Below, piece after piece: positions 19,999-27,815 of a stretch of 64,000 nt of DNA; the first letter of the stretch is position 1; each line of letters begins with the position of its first letter. The stretch comes from Cellulomonas sp. PhB143 (GTDB taxonomy: Bacteria; Actinomycetota; Actinomycetes; Actinomycetales; Cellulomonadaceae): positions 186,001 to 250,000 of the forward strand of contig NZ_RKIJ01000009.1 in assembly GCF_003752595.1 (NCBI RefSeq), written 5' to 3'. Made by a program: the position numbers and the translations under genes. Below the pieces are notes generated by a model. That model did not search any database and was not told the DNA's origin. It saw only the letters and a program-made list of their open reading frames with translations.

Positions 19999-21239
19999 GA
20001 TGCCTCCGGGCTGGGGTCGGTCTCGGGGTCGGTGGCGGGCTGCTCGCCGCGCAGCATCGCGGCGGCGGCCAGCGCCCGACGACGGACCTCGTCCAGGTCG
20101 TCGCCGCTGACGTTCACGTGGCCCAGCTTGCGGCCGGGGCGCACGCCCTTGCCGTAGAGGTTCACGCGCGCGTCCGGGAACGCGGCGAGCACCGCGGGCA
20201 GGGCGTCGGTCAGCTCCTCGAGGGAGGAGCCGAGCACGTTCGCCATGACCGTCCACGGCGCCGTCGCCCGCGTCTGGCCGAGCGGCAGGTCGAGCACCGC
20301 GCGCAGGTGCTGCTCGAACTGGCTCGTCACGGAGCCGTCGATGGTCCAGTGGCCGGAGTTGTGCGGGCGCATCGCGAGCTCGTTGATCAGCAGGCGCGGG
20401 CCGTCGGCGCCCGCGACCTCGAACATCTCCACGGCGAGCACCCCGGTCACGCCGAGCCCCTCGGCGACGTCGACGGCGACCTGGCGCGCACGCTCGGCGT
20501 CGGCCTCGTCCAGGCCGGGCGCGGGGGCCACGACCTCCGCGCACACCCCGCCGCGCTGCACCGACTCGACGACGGGCCACGTGCGCACCTCGCCGCCCGG
20601 GCGCCGCGCGACCAGCACCGCGAGCTCGCGCACGAACGGCACCTTCTCCTCCACGAGGAGGCGCGGGCCGCCGTCGGCCGCCCCGGCGAGCCACCCGGCG
20701 ACCTGGTCCGCCCCGCCCTGCGCGGTCGTCACGACCCGCACACCCTTGCCGTCGTACCCGCCGCGGGACGTCTTGACGACGGCCTCGCCGCCGGACTCCT
20801 CGAGGAACGCGGCGAGCGCGACGCGAGCCGCGGTCTCGTCCTCGGGCAGCGCCGCCCACCGCGGGCACGGCGCGCCGAGCGCCGTGAGCCGCTCGCGCAT
20901 GACGATCTTGTCCTGGGCGTGCACGAGGGCGTCCGGGCCGGGGTGCACCGGCGTTCCCGCGGCCACGAGGTCGGCCAGCAGCGCGTTCGGCACGTGCTCG
21001 TGCTCGAAGGTCAGGACGTCGGCCGCGGCGCCGTCGGCCGGGGCCACCAGGGCGCGCAGCGCGGACTCGTCGGACGCCGCCCCCACGGGGGCGTCCACCA
21101 CCACCTGCCCGGCCGAGCCGCCGCGCTCCTCGACGAGCACCCGCAGGTGCACCCCGAGCTCGCCGGCCGCCGGGGCCATCATCCGGGCGAGCTGTCCGCC
21201 CCCGACCACTGCCACCACTGGTACGCGCGATGTTGCCAC
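19995..21239 (-). CDS. purK: N5-carboxyaminoimidazole ribonucleotide synthase
   Basis: A 414-residue ATP-grasp enzyme that carboxylates AIR with ATP and bicarbonate to give N5-CAIR, the substrate of Pur[23 protein letters not shown] is the N-terminal signature, LTFEHEHVP the conserved EHEH-type motif, [14 protein letters not shown] the ATP-grasp lysine loop, and [20 protein letters not shown] the metal/substrate region. I chose the GTG at 21239, which is preceded by TAGGCT at 8 bp and leads directly into the family start. Residues after 385 are a nonconserved acidic tail. Slightly longer than usual at both ends. Confidence 0.96.
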   Translation of the reverse strand: MATSRVPVVAVVGGGQLARMMAPAAGELGVHLRVLVEERGGSAGQVVVDAPVGAASDESALRALVAPADGAAADVLTFEHEHVPNALLADLVAAGTPVHPGPDALVHAQDKIVMRERLTALGAPCPRWAALPEDETAARVALAAFLEESGGEAVVKTSRGGYDGKGVRVVTTAQGGADQVAGWLAGAADGGPRLLVEEKVPFVRELAVLVARRPGGEVRTWPVVESVQRGGVCAEVVAPAPGLDEADAERARQVAVDVAEGLGVTGVLAVEMFEVAGADGPRLLINELAMRPHNSGHWTIDGSVTSQFEQHLRAVLDLPLGQTRATAPWTVMANVLGSSLEELTDALPAVLAAFPDARVNLYGKGVRPGRKLGHVNVSGDDLDEVRRRALAAAAMLRGEQPATDPETDPSPEAS

Positions 21240-21247
21240 GGGCCACA

Positions 21248-21253
21248 AGCCTA
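21248..21253 (-). promoter_or_regulatory. -10 hexamer of purKE operon
   Basis: TAGGCT on the minus strand, 8 bp before the purK GTG, with no Shine-Dalgarno sequence in between. Leaderless or near-leaderless. Confidence 0.45.
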
Positions 21254-21301
21254 GCCGCACCGGGCACGCGCCCCGGGCGCCGCCCGGGCCGGCCGGGGTC
21301 G

Positions 21302-22636
21302 CTAGGGACGCCCGAACCAGCCCTTGCGCGTCCCGGTCGAGGAGATCGCCCTGCCCCGCGGGAGCACGGCGGTCGCGTCCAGGGTGCGCGGCACGCCGGC
21401 GAGGAAGTAGGAGAACACGGCCGGCGTCCGCTGGGAGAGCTTCAGCCGGCCGCCGTCGGCCGCCGCGAGGTCCCGGGCCAGCGACAGGCCCAGGCCCGTC
21501 CCGGCGCCCGACGTGACCGAGCGCTCGAAGATGTGCGGGGCGAGGTCCTCGGGGACGCCCTCGCCCTCGTCCGCGACCTCGATGACGACGGCGCCGCTCG
21601 GGCCGCTCGGACGCGACCGGATGGTCGTGGTCCCCCCGCCGTGCTTGAGGGAGTTCTCGACGAGCGTCGCGAGCACCTGGGCGAGCCCCCCGGGGGTCGC
21701 GAGGACCTTCTCGCCCTCGGGGACGTCGATCACCAGCTCGCGCCGGGCCTTGGTGAACGTGGGGACCCACTCCTCCTCGAGCTGGCGTACGACGTCCATG
21801 AGCTCGACCGGCTCCGTCGTGCCGCCCTGCGCCTGGCGCGACTGGCGCAGCAGGTCGTCGACGACGCCCACGAGGCGCTCGACCTGCTCGAGCGAGATGC
21901 GCGCCTCCTCCTGGATCGCCTCGTCGTCGGACGCCATCGAGATCTCCTCGAGGCGCATCGTCAGCGCCGTCAGGGGCGTGCGCAGCTGGTGGGAGGCGTC
22001 GGACGCGAACTGCCGCTCGGCCGCCAGGCGCCCCGCCATCCGGTCGCCCGTCCGGGCGAGCTCGGAGGCGACCAGGTCGATCTCCTCGACCCCGGAGGGC
22101 TGCAGCTGGGGCCGGACCTGCCCGGAGCCGAGCTGCTCGGCGGACGCCGCGAGGTACACCAGCGGGGCCGCCAGCCGGTTCGCCTGCCACACCGCGACGC
22201 TGATCCCCGCGACGAACGCCACGAACGACGCGACGATCACGAGCACCACGACCTGCGCCTCGCGGAGCGCGATCTGCAGGGACGAGACGCTGACCGTGAT
22301 GAACGCACCGTCCTCGGTGCGCCGGCTGTCGGAGACGACCTTGCCGTCGATCGGGTCGCCGCCCTCGATGCGGTTCCCGTCCGGGTCGATGACCAGCACC
22401 GACGCCGGCAGCCTCCCCGAGGCGTCGGCGGCGTTGTCGACCGTGCTCTGCGGGATCTCTTCGCCCGCGTCGATCCGCGAGTCGACACCGCGCGCGAGCG
22501 AGTCCGTGCGGGCCGTCAGCTCGCGCTGCTCGTTGTCGCCCACGTACATGGCACCGAGGTACGCGAGCGGGAAACCGAGCAGCAGCACGGCGACCGCGAC
22601 GGCGGAGATGGTCGCCTGCAGCACCTTGCGACGCAT
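21302..22636 (-). CDS. OmpR-partner membrane sensor histidine kinase
   Basis: A 444-residue class I histidine kinase. Two transmembrane helices at about residues 12-32 and 128-150 enclose a ~95-residue extracytoplasmic sensor domain of unknown ligand. A HAMP-like linker leads to the H-box [21 protein letters not shown] with phosphoacceptor His216, then N box [11 protein letters not shown]1 [15 protein letters not shown] and G2 [10 protein letters not shown]. It is the second gene after the response regulator, with a 21-bp gap, and presumably its partner. The location beside purK matches what I recall in other Actinobacteria, but the signal is not known to me. Confidence 0.92.
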   Translation of the reverse strand: MRRKVLQATISAVAVAVLLLGFPLAYLGAMYVGDNEQRELTARTDSLARGVDSRIDAGEEIPQSTVDNAADASGRLPASVLVIDPDGNRIEGGDPIDGKVVSDSRRTEDGAFITVSVSSLQIALREAQVVVLVIVASFVAFVAGISVAVWQANRLAAPLVYLAASAEQLGSGQVRPQLQPSGVEEIDLVASELARTGDRMAGRLAAERQFASDASHQLRTPLTALTMRLEEISMASDDEAIQEEARISLEQVERLVGVVDDLLRQSRQAQGGTTEPVELMDVVRQLEEEWVPTFTKARRELVIDVPEGEKVLATPGGLAQVLATLVENSLKHGGGTTTIRSRPSGPSGAVVIEVADEGEGVPEDLAPHIFERSVTSGAGTGLGLSLARDLAAADGGRLKLSQRTPAVFSYFLAGVPRTLDATAVLPRGRAISSTGTRKGWFGRP

Positions 22637-22657
22637 GCCTGGCCTGCTTCCGTCGGG

Positions 22658-23344
22658 TCAGTCGGGGGCGCCGGCCTCGAAGCGGAAGCCGAGGCCGCGC
22701 ACCGTCGAGACGTAGCGGGGCGACGTCGCGTCGTCCCCGAGCTTGCGGCGCAGCCACGAGACGTGCATGTCGAGGGTCTTCGTCGACCCGACCGGCTCCG
22801 AGCCCCAGACGTCCCGCATCAGCGCGTCGCGCACGACGACGGAGCCCACGTTCGAGACGAGGACGCGCAGCAGCTCGAACTCCTTCGTGGTCAGGTGGAG
22901 CTCGCGCTCGCCCTGGAAGGCGCGGTGCGCGGCGACGTCGACCCGCACGTCCTGCGCGTGCAGCTCGTCCTCCTCGACCGCGTCGACGTGCGTGCGGCGC
23001 AGCAGCGCGCGCACCCGCGCGAGGAGCTCGGCGAGCCGGAACGGCTTGGTCACGTAGTCGTCCGCGCCGGCGTCCAGACCCACGACCAGGTCGACCTCGT
23101 CGGCGCGCGCGGTCAGCACCAGAACCGGGGTCGTCAGGCCCTGGTTGCGGATCTCGCGGGCCACGTCGAGCCCGTCCATGTCGGGGAGCCCGAGGTCCAG
23201 GACGACGATGTCGGCACTGTGCGCCGAGTCGACCGCCCCTTGACCTGTCCCCTGCACGACGACGTCATAACCCTCGCGCGTGAGCGCGCGGGCCAACGGC
23301 TCGGCAATTGCGGGGTCATCCTCCGCTAGAAGTACGTGGGTCAT
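22658..23344 (-). CDS. OmpR/PhoB-family response regulator
   Basis: A 228-residue response regulator. The receiver has the acidic pocket EDD at 8-10, phosphoacceptor Asp50 in VVLDLGLPDMDG, LTARAD, and Lys in DYVTKPF. The C-terminal winged helix includes LTTKEFELLRVLVSNVG and STKTLDMHVSWLRRKLGDD followed by VRGLGFRFE. It starts at the ATG 23344: a GTG two codons upstream is less likely because TAGCAT lies exactly 6 bp before this ATG, predicting a leaderless mRNA. It is divergent, at a 180-bp distance, from the NarL-type kinase gene. Target genes are unknown. Confidence 0.94.
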   Translation of the reverse strand: MTHVLLAEDDPAIAEPLARALTREGYDVVVQGTGQGAVDSAHSADIVVLDLGLPDMDGLDVAREIRNQGLTTPVLVLTARADEVDLVVGLDAGADDYVTKPFRLAELLARVRALLRRTHVDAVEEDELHAQDVRVDVAAHRAFQGERELHLTTKEFELLRVLVSNVGSVVVRDALMRDVWGSEPVGSTKTLDMHVSWLRRKLGDDATSPRYVSTVRGLGFRFEAGAPD

Positions 23345-23350
23345 TTGCAC

Positions 23351-23356
23351 ATGCTA
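23351..23356 (-). promoter_or_regulatory. -10 hexamer of OmpR-type two-component operon, leaderless type
   Basis: TAGCAT on the minus strand, then 6 bp, then the ATG at 23344. Confidence 0.55.
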
Positions 23357-23454
23357 GGGCATTCCCACCCGCACGGTCCGTCCCGCAGGCGCCGACCAGC
23401 GCCGGATCTCGCGCCTCGGACACGGCACCGCCGGACGCCGTCCTCCCCCGGGCT

Positions 23455-23475
23455 GACGCGCGGGTCCGGCGCGTC
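23455..23475. promoter_or_regulatory. possible operator, inverted repeat GACGCGC-N7-GCGCGTC
   Basis: A perfect 7-bp inverted repeat lies 38 bp upstream of the -10 hexamer of the NarL-type kinase gene, in the divergent intergenic region of the two two-component systems. The position suits an activator or autoregulatory site. In such GC-rich DNA a chance origin is possible. Confidence 0.3.
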
Positions 23476-23512
23476 CACCCGGGGGTCGACGCGCCCCGCC
23501 CGGCGGCGCTCG

Positions 23513-23518
23513 TAGGGT
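23513..23518 (+). promoter_or_regulatory. -10 hexamer of NarL-type two-component operon, leaderless type
   Basis: TAGGGT, 6 bp (GGGCGC), then the ATG at 23525. No Shine-Dalgarno sequence. Confidence 0.55.
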
Positions 23519-23524
23519 GGGCGC

Positions 23525-24865
23525 ATGGGCTGGTTCGAGCGTCTGGGCGCGTGGTCCGAGGACCACCGCCTGGCCGTGGACGCCGCCGCGGCGGCGAGCC
23601 TCGGGTTCGTCCTCCTCCTGTTCTCCGCCGCCGCCGGCGGGCTGCACTGGATCGTGTGGACGGTCCTGCTGATCACGCCCCTCGCGTGGCGGCGCACCAG
23701 GCCGGTCGCGTCCGTCGTCGCCGTCTACGCGGTCGCGCTCGCGCACCTCGCCGTCGGCGCGCCCGTGCTGCCGGCCGACGTCGCCGTGCCGGTCGCCCTC
23801 TACTCCGTCACGGTGCACGGACCCGTGTGGGCGCACCGGACCGCGATGGCGTCCGCCGTCGTCGGCTCCGTCGTGGTCGGGGTCGAGCTCGGCTGGCGCG
23901 CCGGGATCGGCGGCCTCGCGACCGCGACCGCCGGGAGCGCCGCGTTCGGCACCCTCTTCTTCCTCGTCGTCTGGGCGTTCGGCCTGCTGCGCCGCTCGCG
24001 CCGCGAGACCATCGAGGCGCTCGTCGACCGCGCCCGGCGCCTCGAGGTCGAGCGCGACCAGCAGGCCCAGATCGCCACGGCCGCGGAGCGGTCCCGGATC
24101 GCCCGCGAGATGCACGACATCGTGGCGCACTCGCTGTCCGTGATCATCGCCCAGGCCGACGGCGGCCGGTACGCCGCGGCGAAGGACCCCGCCGTGGCCG
24201 AGCGCGCGCTGGGCGTGGTGGCCGAGACGGGGCGCGCGGCGCTCGCCGACATGCGCCGGCTGCTCGGGGTGCTGCGCACGGGCGGGCCCGGGGACGTCGG
24301 CGTCGGCGGCGGCTTCGGCGGCGCGGGCAGGGGTGGCGGCGAGCCGGGCGCGGGGGTGGGCGGGGCGTCGTCGGGCACCGTGCAGGGCGGCCTGCCGGGC
24401 GACCTGCCGGGCGGTGGGACCGGCCCGGTCCTCCGGGAGCTCGGGCCCCAGCCCGGCGTCGAGGACCTCGACACGCTCGCCGAGCAGGTCCGCTCGAGCG
24501 GCACCCCCGTCTCCGTCGTCACGGTCGGGACCGGGCGACGCCTGCCACCGGGGCTCGGGCTGACGGTGTTCCGCATCTGCCAGGAGTCCCTGACGAACGT
24601 GATGAAGCACGCCGGGCCGGGCGCGGGCGCCACGGTGCTCGTGCGCTGGCGCCCCGAGGCCGTCGAGATCGAGGTGCTCGACGACGGGCGTGGCGCGGCC
24701 GCCGAGCCCGGGGCGGCCGGGTTCGGGCTCGTCGGCATGCGCGAGCGCGTCGCCGTCTACGGTGGGTCGCTCCGGACCGGCCCGCGGCCCGGAGGCGGGT
24801 ACGCGGTGCGCGCCTCGATCCCCCTGCCCCCCGGCGCGGGGACTCCCCAGAGCACGGAGGACTAG
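23525..24865 (+). CDS. NarL-partner (HisKA_3) sensor histidine kinase
   Basis: A 446-residue histidine kinase of the DesK/LiaS type. About four to five N-terminal transmembrane helices span residues 20-155 with almost no extracytoplasmic domain. A coiled coil (residues about 155-190) leads to the HisKA_3 motif ERSRIAREMHDIVAHSLSVI with phosphoacceptor His197. An unusual Gly-rich insert of about 60 residues (after LRTGGPGDVGV) separates dimerisation and ATPase parts; the ATPase shows QESLTNVMKHA and GFGLVGMRERV. Membrane-embedded sensors of this kind often detect envelope stress from cell-wall antibiotics, which fits the nearby ABC exporter; the ligand is inference. Confidence 0.92.
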   Translation: MGWFERLGAWSEDHRLAVDAAAAASLGFVLLLFSAAAGGLHWIVWTVLLITPLAWRRTRPVASVVAVYAVALAHLAVGAPVLPADVAVPVALYSVTVHGPVWAHRTAMASAVVGSVVVGVELGWRAGIGGLATATAGSAAFGTLFFLVVWAFGLLRRSRRETIEALVDRARRLEVERDQQAQIATAAERSRIAREMHDIVAHSLSVIIAQADGGRYAAAKDPAVAERALGVVAETGRAALADMRRLLGVLRTGGPGDVGVGGGFGGAGRGGGEPGAGVGGASSGTVQGGLPGDLPGGGTGPVLRELGPQPGVEDLDTLAEQVRSSGTPVSVVTVGTGRRLPPGLGLTVFRICQESLTNVMKHAGPGAGATVLVRWRPEAVEIEVLDDGRGAAAEPGAAGFGLVGMRERVAVYGGSLRTGPRPGGGYAVRASIPLPPGAGTPQSTED

Positions 24866-25591
24866 GTGGACGGCAGCAGCTCTGCCCCGCAGGCATCGAT
24901 CCGCGTGGCGCTGGTCGACGACCAGCAGCTCGTGCGCGCGGGGTTCCGGATGGTCATCGACTCCCAGCCGGACCTGACCGTCGTGCTCGAGGCCGGCGAC
25001 GGCGCCCAGGCCCTGCGGCTCCTCGCCGACCACGCGGTCGACGTCGTCCTCATGGACGTGCGCATGCCGACCATGGACGGGCTCGCCGCGACGGCCCGCC
25101 TGACCGCGGACCACACCCCCGGCCCGGGCTCCGTGCCCGTGCCGCGCGTCATCGTCCTGACCACCTTCGACCTGGACGAGTACGTGCTCGAGGCGATCCG
25201 CGCGGGCGCGAGCGGGTTCCTGCTCAAGGACGCGCCGCCCGAGGAGATGCTCGCCGCGATCCGGACGGTGCATGCCGGGGACGCCGTCATCGCGCCGTCG
25301 TCCACCCGGCGCCTGCTCGAGCACCTGGTCACGGCCCTGCCCGCGGAGCAGCAGGCCGGCGAGGACACGCCGGCGCACCGGGCGGTGGGGTCGCTGACCG
25401 ACCGCGAGCGCGAGGTGCTCGTGCTCATGGCGCGGGGGCGCTCCAACACCGAGATCGGCGGCGAGCTGTACGTGGCGGAGGCGACGGTGAAGACCCACGT
25501 CGGGCGCATCCTGGCGAAGCTCGGCGCCCGCGACCGCGTCCAGGCGGTGGTGACCGCCTACGAGGCGGGGCTGGTCCGCCCGGGCGAGTGA
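24866..25591 (+). CDS. NarL/FixJ-family response regulator
   Basis: A 241-residue regulator partnered with the kinase just upstream; its GTG directly follows the kinase stop, with GGAGG overlapping the end of that gene. The receiver has LVDDQQLVRAGFRM, phosphoacceptor Asp64 in VVLMDVRMPTMDG, TTFDLDEYV and KDAPPEEML. The LuxR-type helix-turn-helix is at about 178-240: LTDREREVLVLMARGRSNTEI and VKTHVGRILAKLGARDRVQA. It is followed at 20 bp by a pair of 42-bp palindromic repeats. The ABC exporter 1.4 kb downstream is a plausible target, not proven. Confidence 0.95.
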   Translation: MDGSSSAPQASIRVALVDDQQLVRAGFRMVIDSQPDLTVVLEAGDGAQALRLLADHAVDVVLMDVRMPTMDGLAATARLTADHTPGPGSVPVPRVIVLTTFDLDEYVLEAIRAGASGFLLKDAPPEEMLAAIRTVHAGDAVIAPSSTRRLLEHLVTALPAEQQAGEDTPAHRAVGSLTDREREVLVLMARGRSNTEIGGELYVAEATVKTHVGRILAKLGARDRVQAVVTAYEAGLVRPGE

Positions 25592-25610
25592 CGCCGTCGT
25601 CCCCCCGAGC

Positions 25611-25652
25611 TGTCAGACCCTCACCCCGCCCCACCGGGGCAGGAGTCTGACA
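25611..25652 (+). repeat. 42-bp palindromic element, pair B copy 1
   Basis: TGTCAGAC and GTCTGACA ends, centre CCGCCCCACCGGGGC. It begins 20 bp after the stop of the NarL-type regulator. The next copy follows after exactly 19 bp. Confidence 0.9.
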
Positions 25653-25671
25653 AGTATCTCGCGCCCCGAGC

Positions 25672-25713
25672 TGTCAGACTCCAGAGCCGCCCTGCCGGGG
25701 CTCGAGTCTGACA
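25672..25713 (+). repeat. 42-bp palindromic element, pair B copy 2
   Basis: Same ends; centre CCGCCCTGCCGGGGC. Here the outer stem extends to 10 bp (positions 9 and 10 pair with 34 and 33) and an inner GAGCC/GGCTC stem forms, so this copy folds best together with pair C. It ends 16 bp before the 3' end of the broken AbiEi/DUF559 gene. Confidence 0.9.
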
Positions 25714-25728
25714 GCTCGCGGGCGCGCG

Positions 25729-26636
25729 CTACGCCAGGGCCTGGAGGTGGCGCGCGATGATCACCGCGACCCGGACGCCGTCGTGCCGTACCGCCGACGA
25801 CGGCAGCCGGATCCGGATCTCGTCCTGACGTGCGCCGACCTCGGCCTCCCGGAGCAGGTCGTCGTACCAGCGCTCGCGCTCCATGTGCCCGATGCCGTCG
25901 ATCTCGAGCCACAGGCTGCCCCGTCGGCACCGCCACAGCGCGTCGAGGTACCGCCACCGCCCCCGGGAGTCGCGGCGCCGGGCCTGCTGCTCGGGCGCCG
26001 GCAGGCCCGCCGTGCGGCACGTGCGCACGAGGTCGATCTCGGCCAGCGACTGCGAGCCCCCGGCGCAGTCGAGCAGCCCGAGCTGCATCGCCCGGCGGTG
26101 CTGCACGCCCCCGACCCGCTCGACCTGCTCGAGCAGCGGCTCCGGCGTCGCCAGTCCCTGCTGGACGCACGCCGCGAGCAGCCCGACGGCGGTGCGCCAC
26201 GACGGCTGCCACGCCGCCGCACCGGGAGGCCGTCGCGAAGCACGATGTCCCCGGCCTCGGGGCGCCGGGACTCGTGGACGACGAGCCACGGATGGCGGGC
26301 CGCCTTCTGCCCCCGGGCCAGGACGATGTGCAGCGGCTCGCGGAACCAGTGATCGAGTCCCCAGACCTCGAGCGCCGACCACGCCCCGAGCGCCGTCCCG
26401 GGGACCGCCCCGAGGACCCCGATCCACCGGCGCGCGGGACGGGTCCATGGCCCGCGGTGCAGGACGGCGACGTCGCGCGACGCCAGCCGCCAGCGTCGGG
26501 CCGCGAGCTGGCAGTCGACGTGGTGGTGGGTCACCCCGAGGTCCAGCAGCTGCGCGCGGGTCAGGACCCCGTGCTGGGTCCGCGCACGGCGCGCGAGCCC
26601 GGGGACGTCGTCGAAGAACGTGGCAGAACCGCTCAT
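25729..26636 (-). pseudogene. broken AbiEi-like / DUF559 endonuclease-like protein
   Basis: Two good half-proteins in different frames. From the ATG at 26636, about 138 residues match the AbiEi antitoxin-like winged-helix and linker domain (VLTRAQLLDLGVTHHHVDCQL, GAWSALEVWGLDHW, PWLVVHESRRP), ending at GDIVLRDGLPV. The second frame, ending at 25729, starts at AAWQPSWRTAVGLLAACVQQ and carries the C-terminal Vsr-like DUF559 domain with WLEIDGIGHMERERWYDDLLRE. At the junction (about 26212-26225) the usual ~10-residue TRxxRTxxDAA segment is missing, so a deletion of roughly 30 bp with a net frame change explains the break. A recoded frameshift is less likely because conserved sequence is lost. 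Two repeat pairs flank the gene. Confidence 0.75.
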
Positions 26637-26743
26637 GGGCTCAGCGTCGCGCCCGACGACGGACGGCGAGCCCCGTCGTCGGGCGCCTGTGGACGGGGGC
26701 GCGAGACGCACAACCTGGGGACGCCCGCTGCCGGGCGCAAACC

Positions 26744-26785
26744 TGTCAGACCCTGGATCCGCCCTACCGGGGCTCAGGTCTGACA
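26744..26785 (+). repeat. 42-bp palindromic element, pair C copy 1
   Basis: TGTCAGAC and GTCTGACA ends, centre CCGCCCTACCGGGGC. It differs from the copy 61 bp downstream at a single position, so this pair looks recently duplicated. It lies 107 bp upstream of the AbiEi/DUF559 start codon. Confidence 0.9.
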
Positions 26786-26804
26786 AGTCCAGCGGGACGC
26801 AACC

Positions 26805-26846
26805 TGTCAGACCCTGGAGCCGCCCTACCGGGGCTCAGGTCTGACA
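26805..26846 (+). repeat. 42-bp palindromic element, pair C copy 2
   Basis: The outer stem is 9 bp with an inner GAGCC/GGCTC stem and a 10-nt loop. It is 19 bp from copy 1, as in the other pairs. It lies about 90 bp upstream of the ABC exporter promoter. Confidence 0.9.
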
Positions 26847-26936
26847 CGTCGAGGGGGGGTCGCGTACGACCTGGGTATGACCGCGCACCTGCACCGACCC
26901 ACCCGCCGGCCGACGCGGCGACGCACCGCCGTTGCC

Positions 26937-26942
26937 TAGCGT
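26937..26942 (+). promoter_or_regulatory. -10 hexamer of ABC exporter operon
   Basis: TAGCGT. Start of transcription is expected near 26949, giving a leader of about 42 nt with the Shine-Dalgarno TGGAGA before the GTG at 26991. Confidence 0.45.
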
Positions 26943-26990
26943 CGTCGTGCAGGCGGACCCCCGCCGTCAGACCCAGACCCTGGAGACCCC

Positions 26991-27815
26991 GTGGACACGA
27001 CCGTCTACCGCCCCCTCGACCCCGGCTCGCGGCCCGGCCCGCAGTCCGGCACGACGACGACCGCCGCCGTCCGCGCCCGTTCCCTGTCCAAGCGCTACGG
27101 GACCGGCGACGCCGAGGTGCGGGCGCTCGACGCCGTCGACGTCGACTTCGCCGCCGGGGAGCTGACCGCGATCATGGGGCCGTCGGGCTCCGGCAAGTCC
27201 ACCCTCATGCACCTGCTCGCCGGCCTGGACACCGCCACGTCGGGGCGCGCCTACCTCGGCGAGACCGAGGTGACCGCCCTCGGCGACAAGCAGCTCACGC
27301 ACCTGCGCCGCGAGCGCGTCGGCTTCGTCTTCCAGTCCTTCAACCTCCTGCCGATGTTCACGGCGGAGGCGAACATCGTGCTCCCGGTCGAGATCGCGGG
27401 CGCCACCCTCGACCGGGCGTGGTTCGACACCCTGGTGCAGACCCTCGGGCTGGGCCGCCGGCTCGACCACCGCCCGAGCGAGCTCTCGGGCGGCCAGCAG
27501 CAGCGCGTCGCCATCGCCCGCGCCCTGATCACGAAGCCCGACGTCGTCTTCGCCGACGAGCCCACCGGGAACCTCGACTCGCGCTCGGGCGCGGAGGTGC
27601 TCGGGTTCCTGCGCCGCAGCGTGCGCGAGCTGGGCCGGACCATCGTCATGGTCACGCACGACCCGACGGCCGCTGCGTACGCCGACCGCGTCGTCCTGCT
27701 CGCCGACGGCCGCATCGCCGGGGAGATCAGCGACCCCACCCCGGAGTCGGTCCTCGCCGGCCTCGACGCCCTGCGCACGCTCGACGACGCGCCCGGCGCG
27801 GAGGTGCGCGCCTGA
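26991..27815 (+). CDS. MacB/LolD-type ABC transporter ATPase
   Basis: A 274-residue ATPase of the FtsX/MacB export group. After a ~30-residue variable N-terminus, Walker A is GPSGSGKS, the Q-loop is FVFQSFNLLP, the ABC signature LSGGQQQR, and Walker B VVFADEPTGNLDSRSG with the D-loop, followed by the H-loop VTHD. The SFNLLP and DEPTGNLD wording is typical of MacB/lipoprotein and peptide-antibiotic resistance transporters. It energises the permease encoded immediately downstream, whose ATG overlaps this stop by one base (TGATG). The neighbouring NarL-type two-component system is the likely controller. Confidence 0.95.
   Translation: MDTTVYRPLDPGSRPGPQSGTTTTAAVRARSLSKRYGTGDAEVRALDAVDVDFAAGELTAIMGPSGSGKSTLMHLLAGLDTATSGRAYLGETEVTALGDKQLTHLRRERVGFVFQSFNLLPMFTAEANIVLPVEIAGATLDRAWFDTLVQTLGLGRRLDHRPSELSGGQQQRVAIARALITKPDVVFADEPTGNLDSRSGAEVLGFLRRSVRELGRTIVMVTHDPTAAAYADRVVLLADGRIAGEISDPTPESVLAGLDALRTLDDAPGAEVRA

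Noticed and set aside
25729-26636. Functional type IV toxin-antitoxin system from the AbiEi-like domain
   Set aside because: No AbiEii toxin gene is adjacent, the C-terminal domain is DUF559 rather than an antitoxin extension, and the gene is broken.
26966-26990. Possible half copy of the 42-bp element (GTCAGACCC, CCCTGGAG) before the ABC ATPase gene, and a similar GTCAGATCCCCC at 59183
   Set aside because: Only one arm is similar and the order is broken; chance similarity cannot be excluded.
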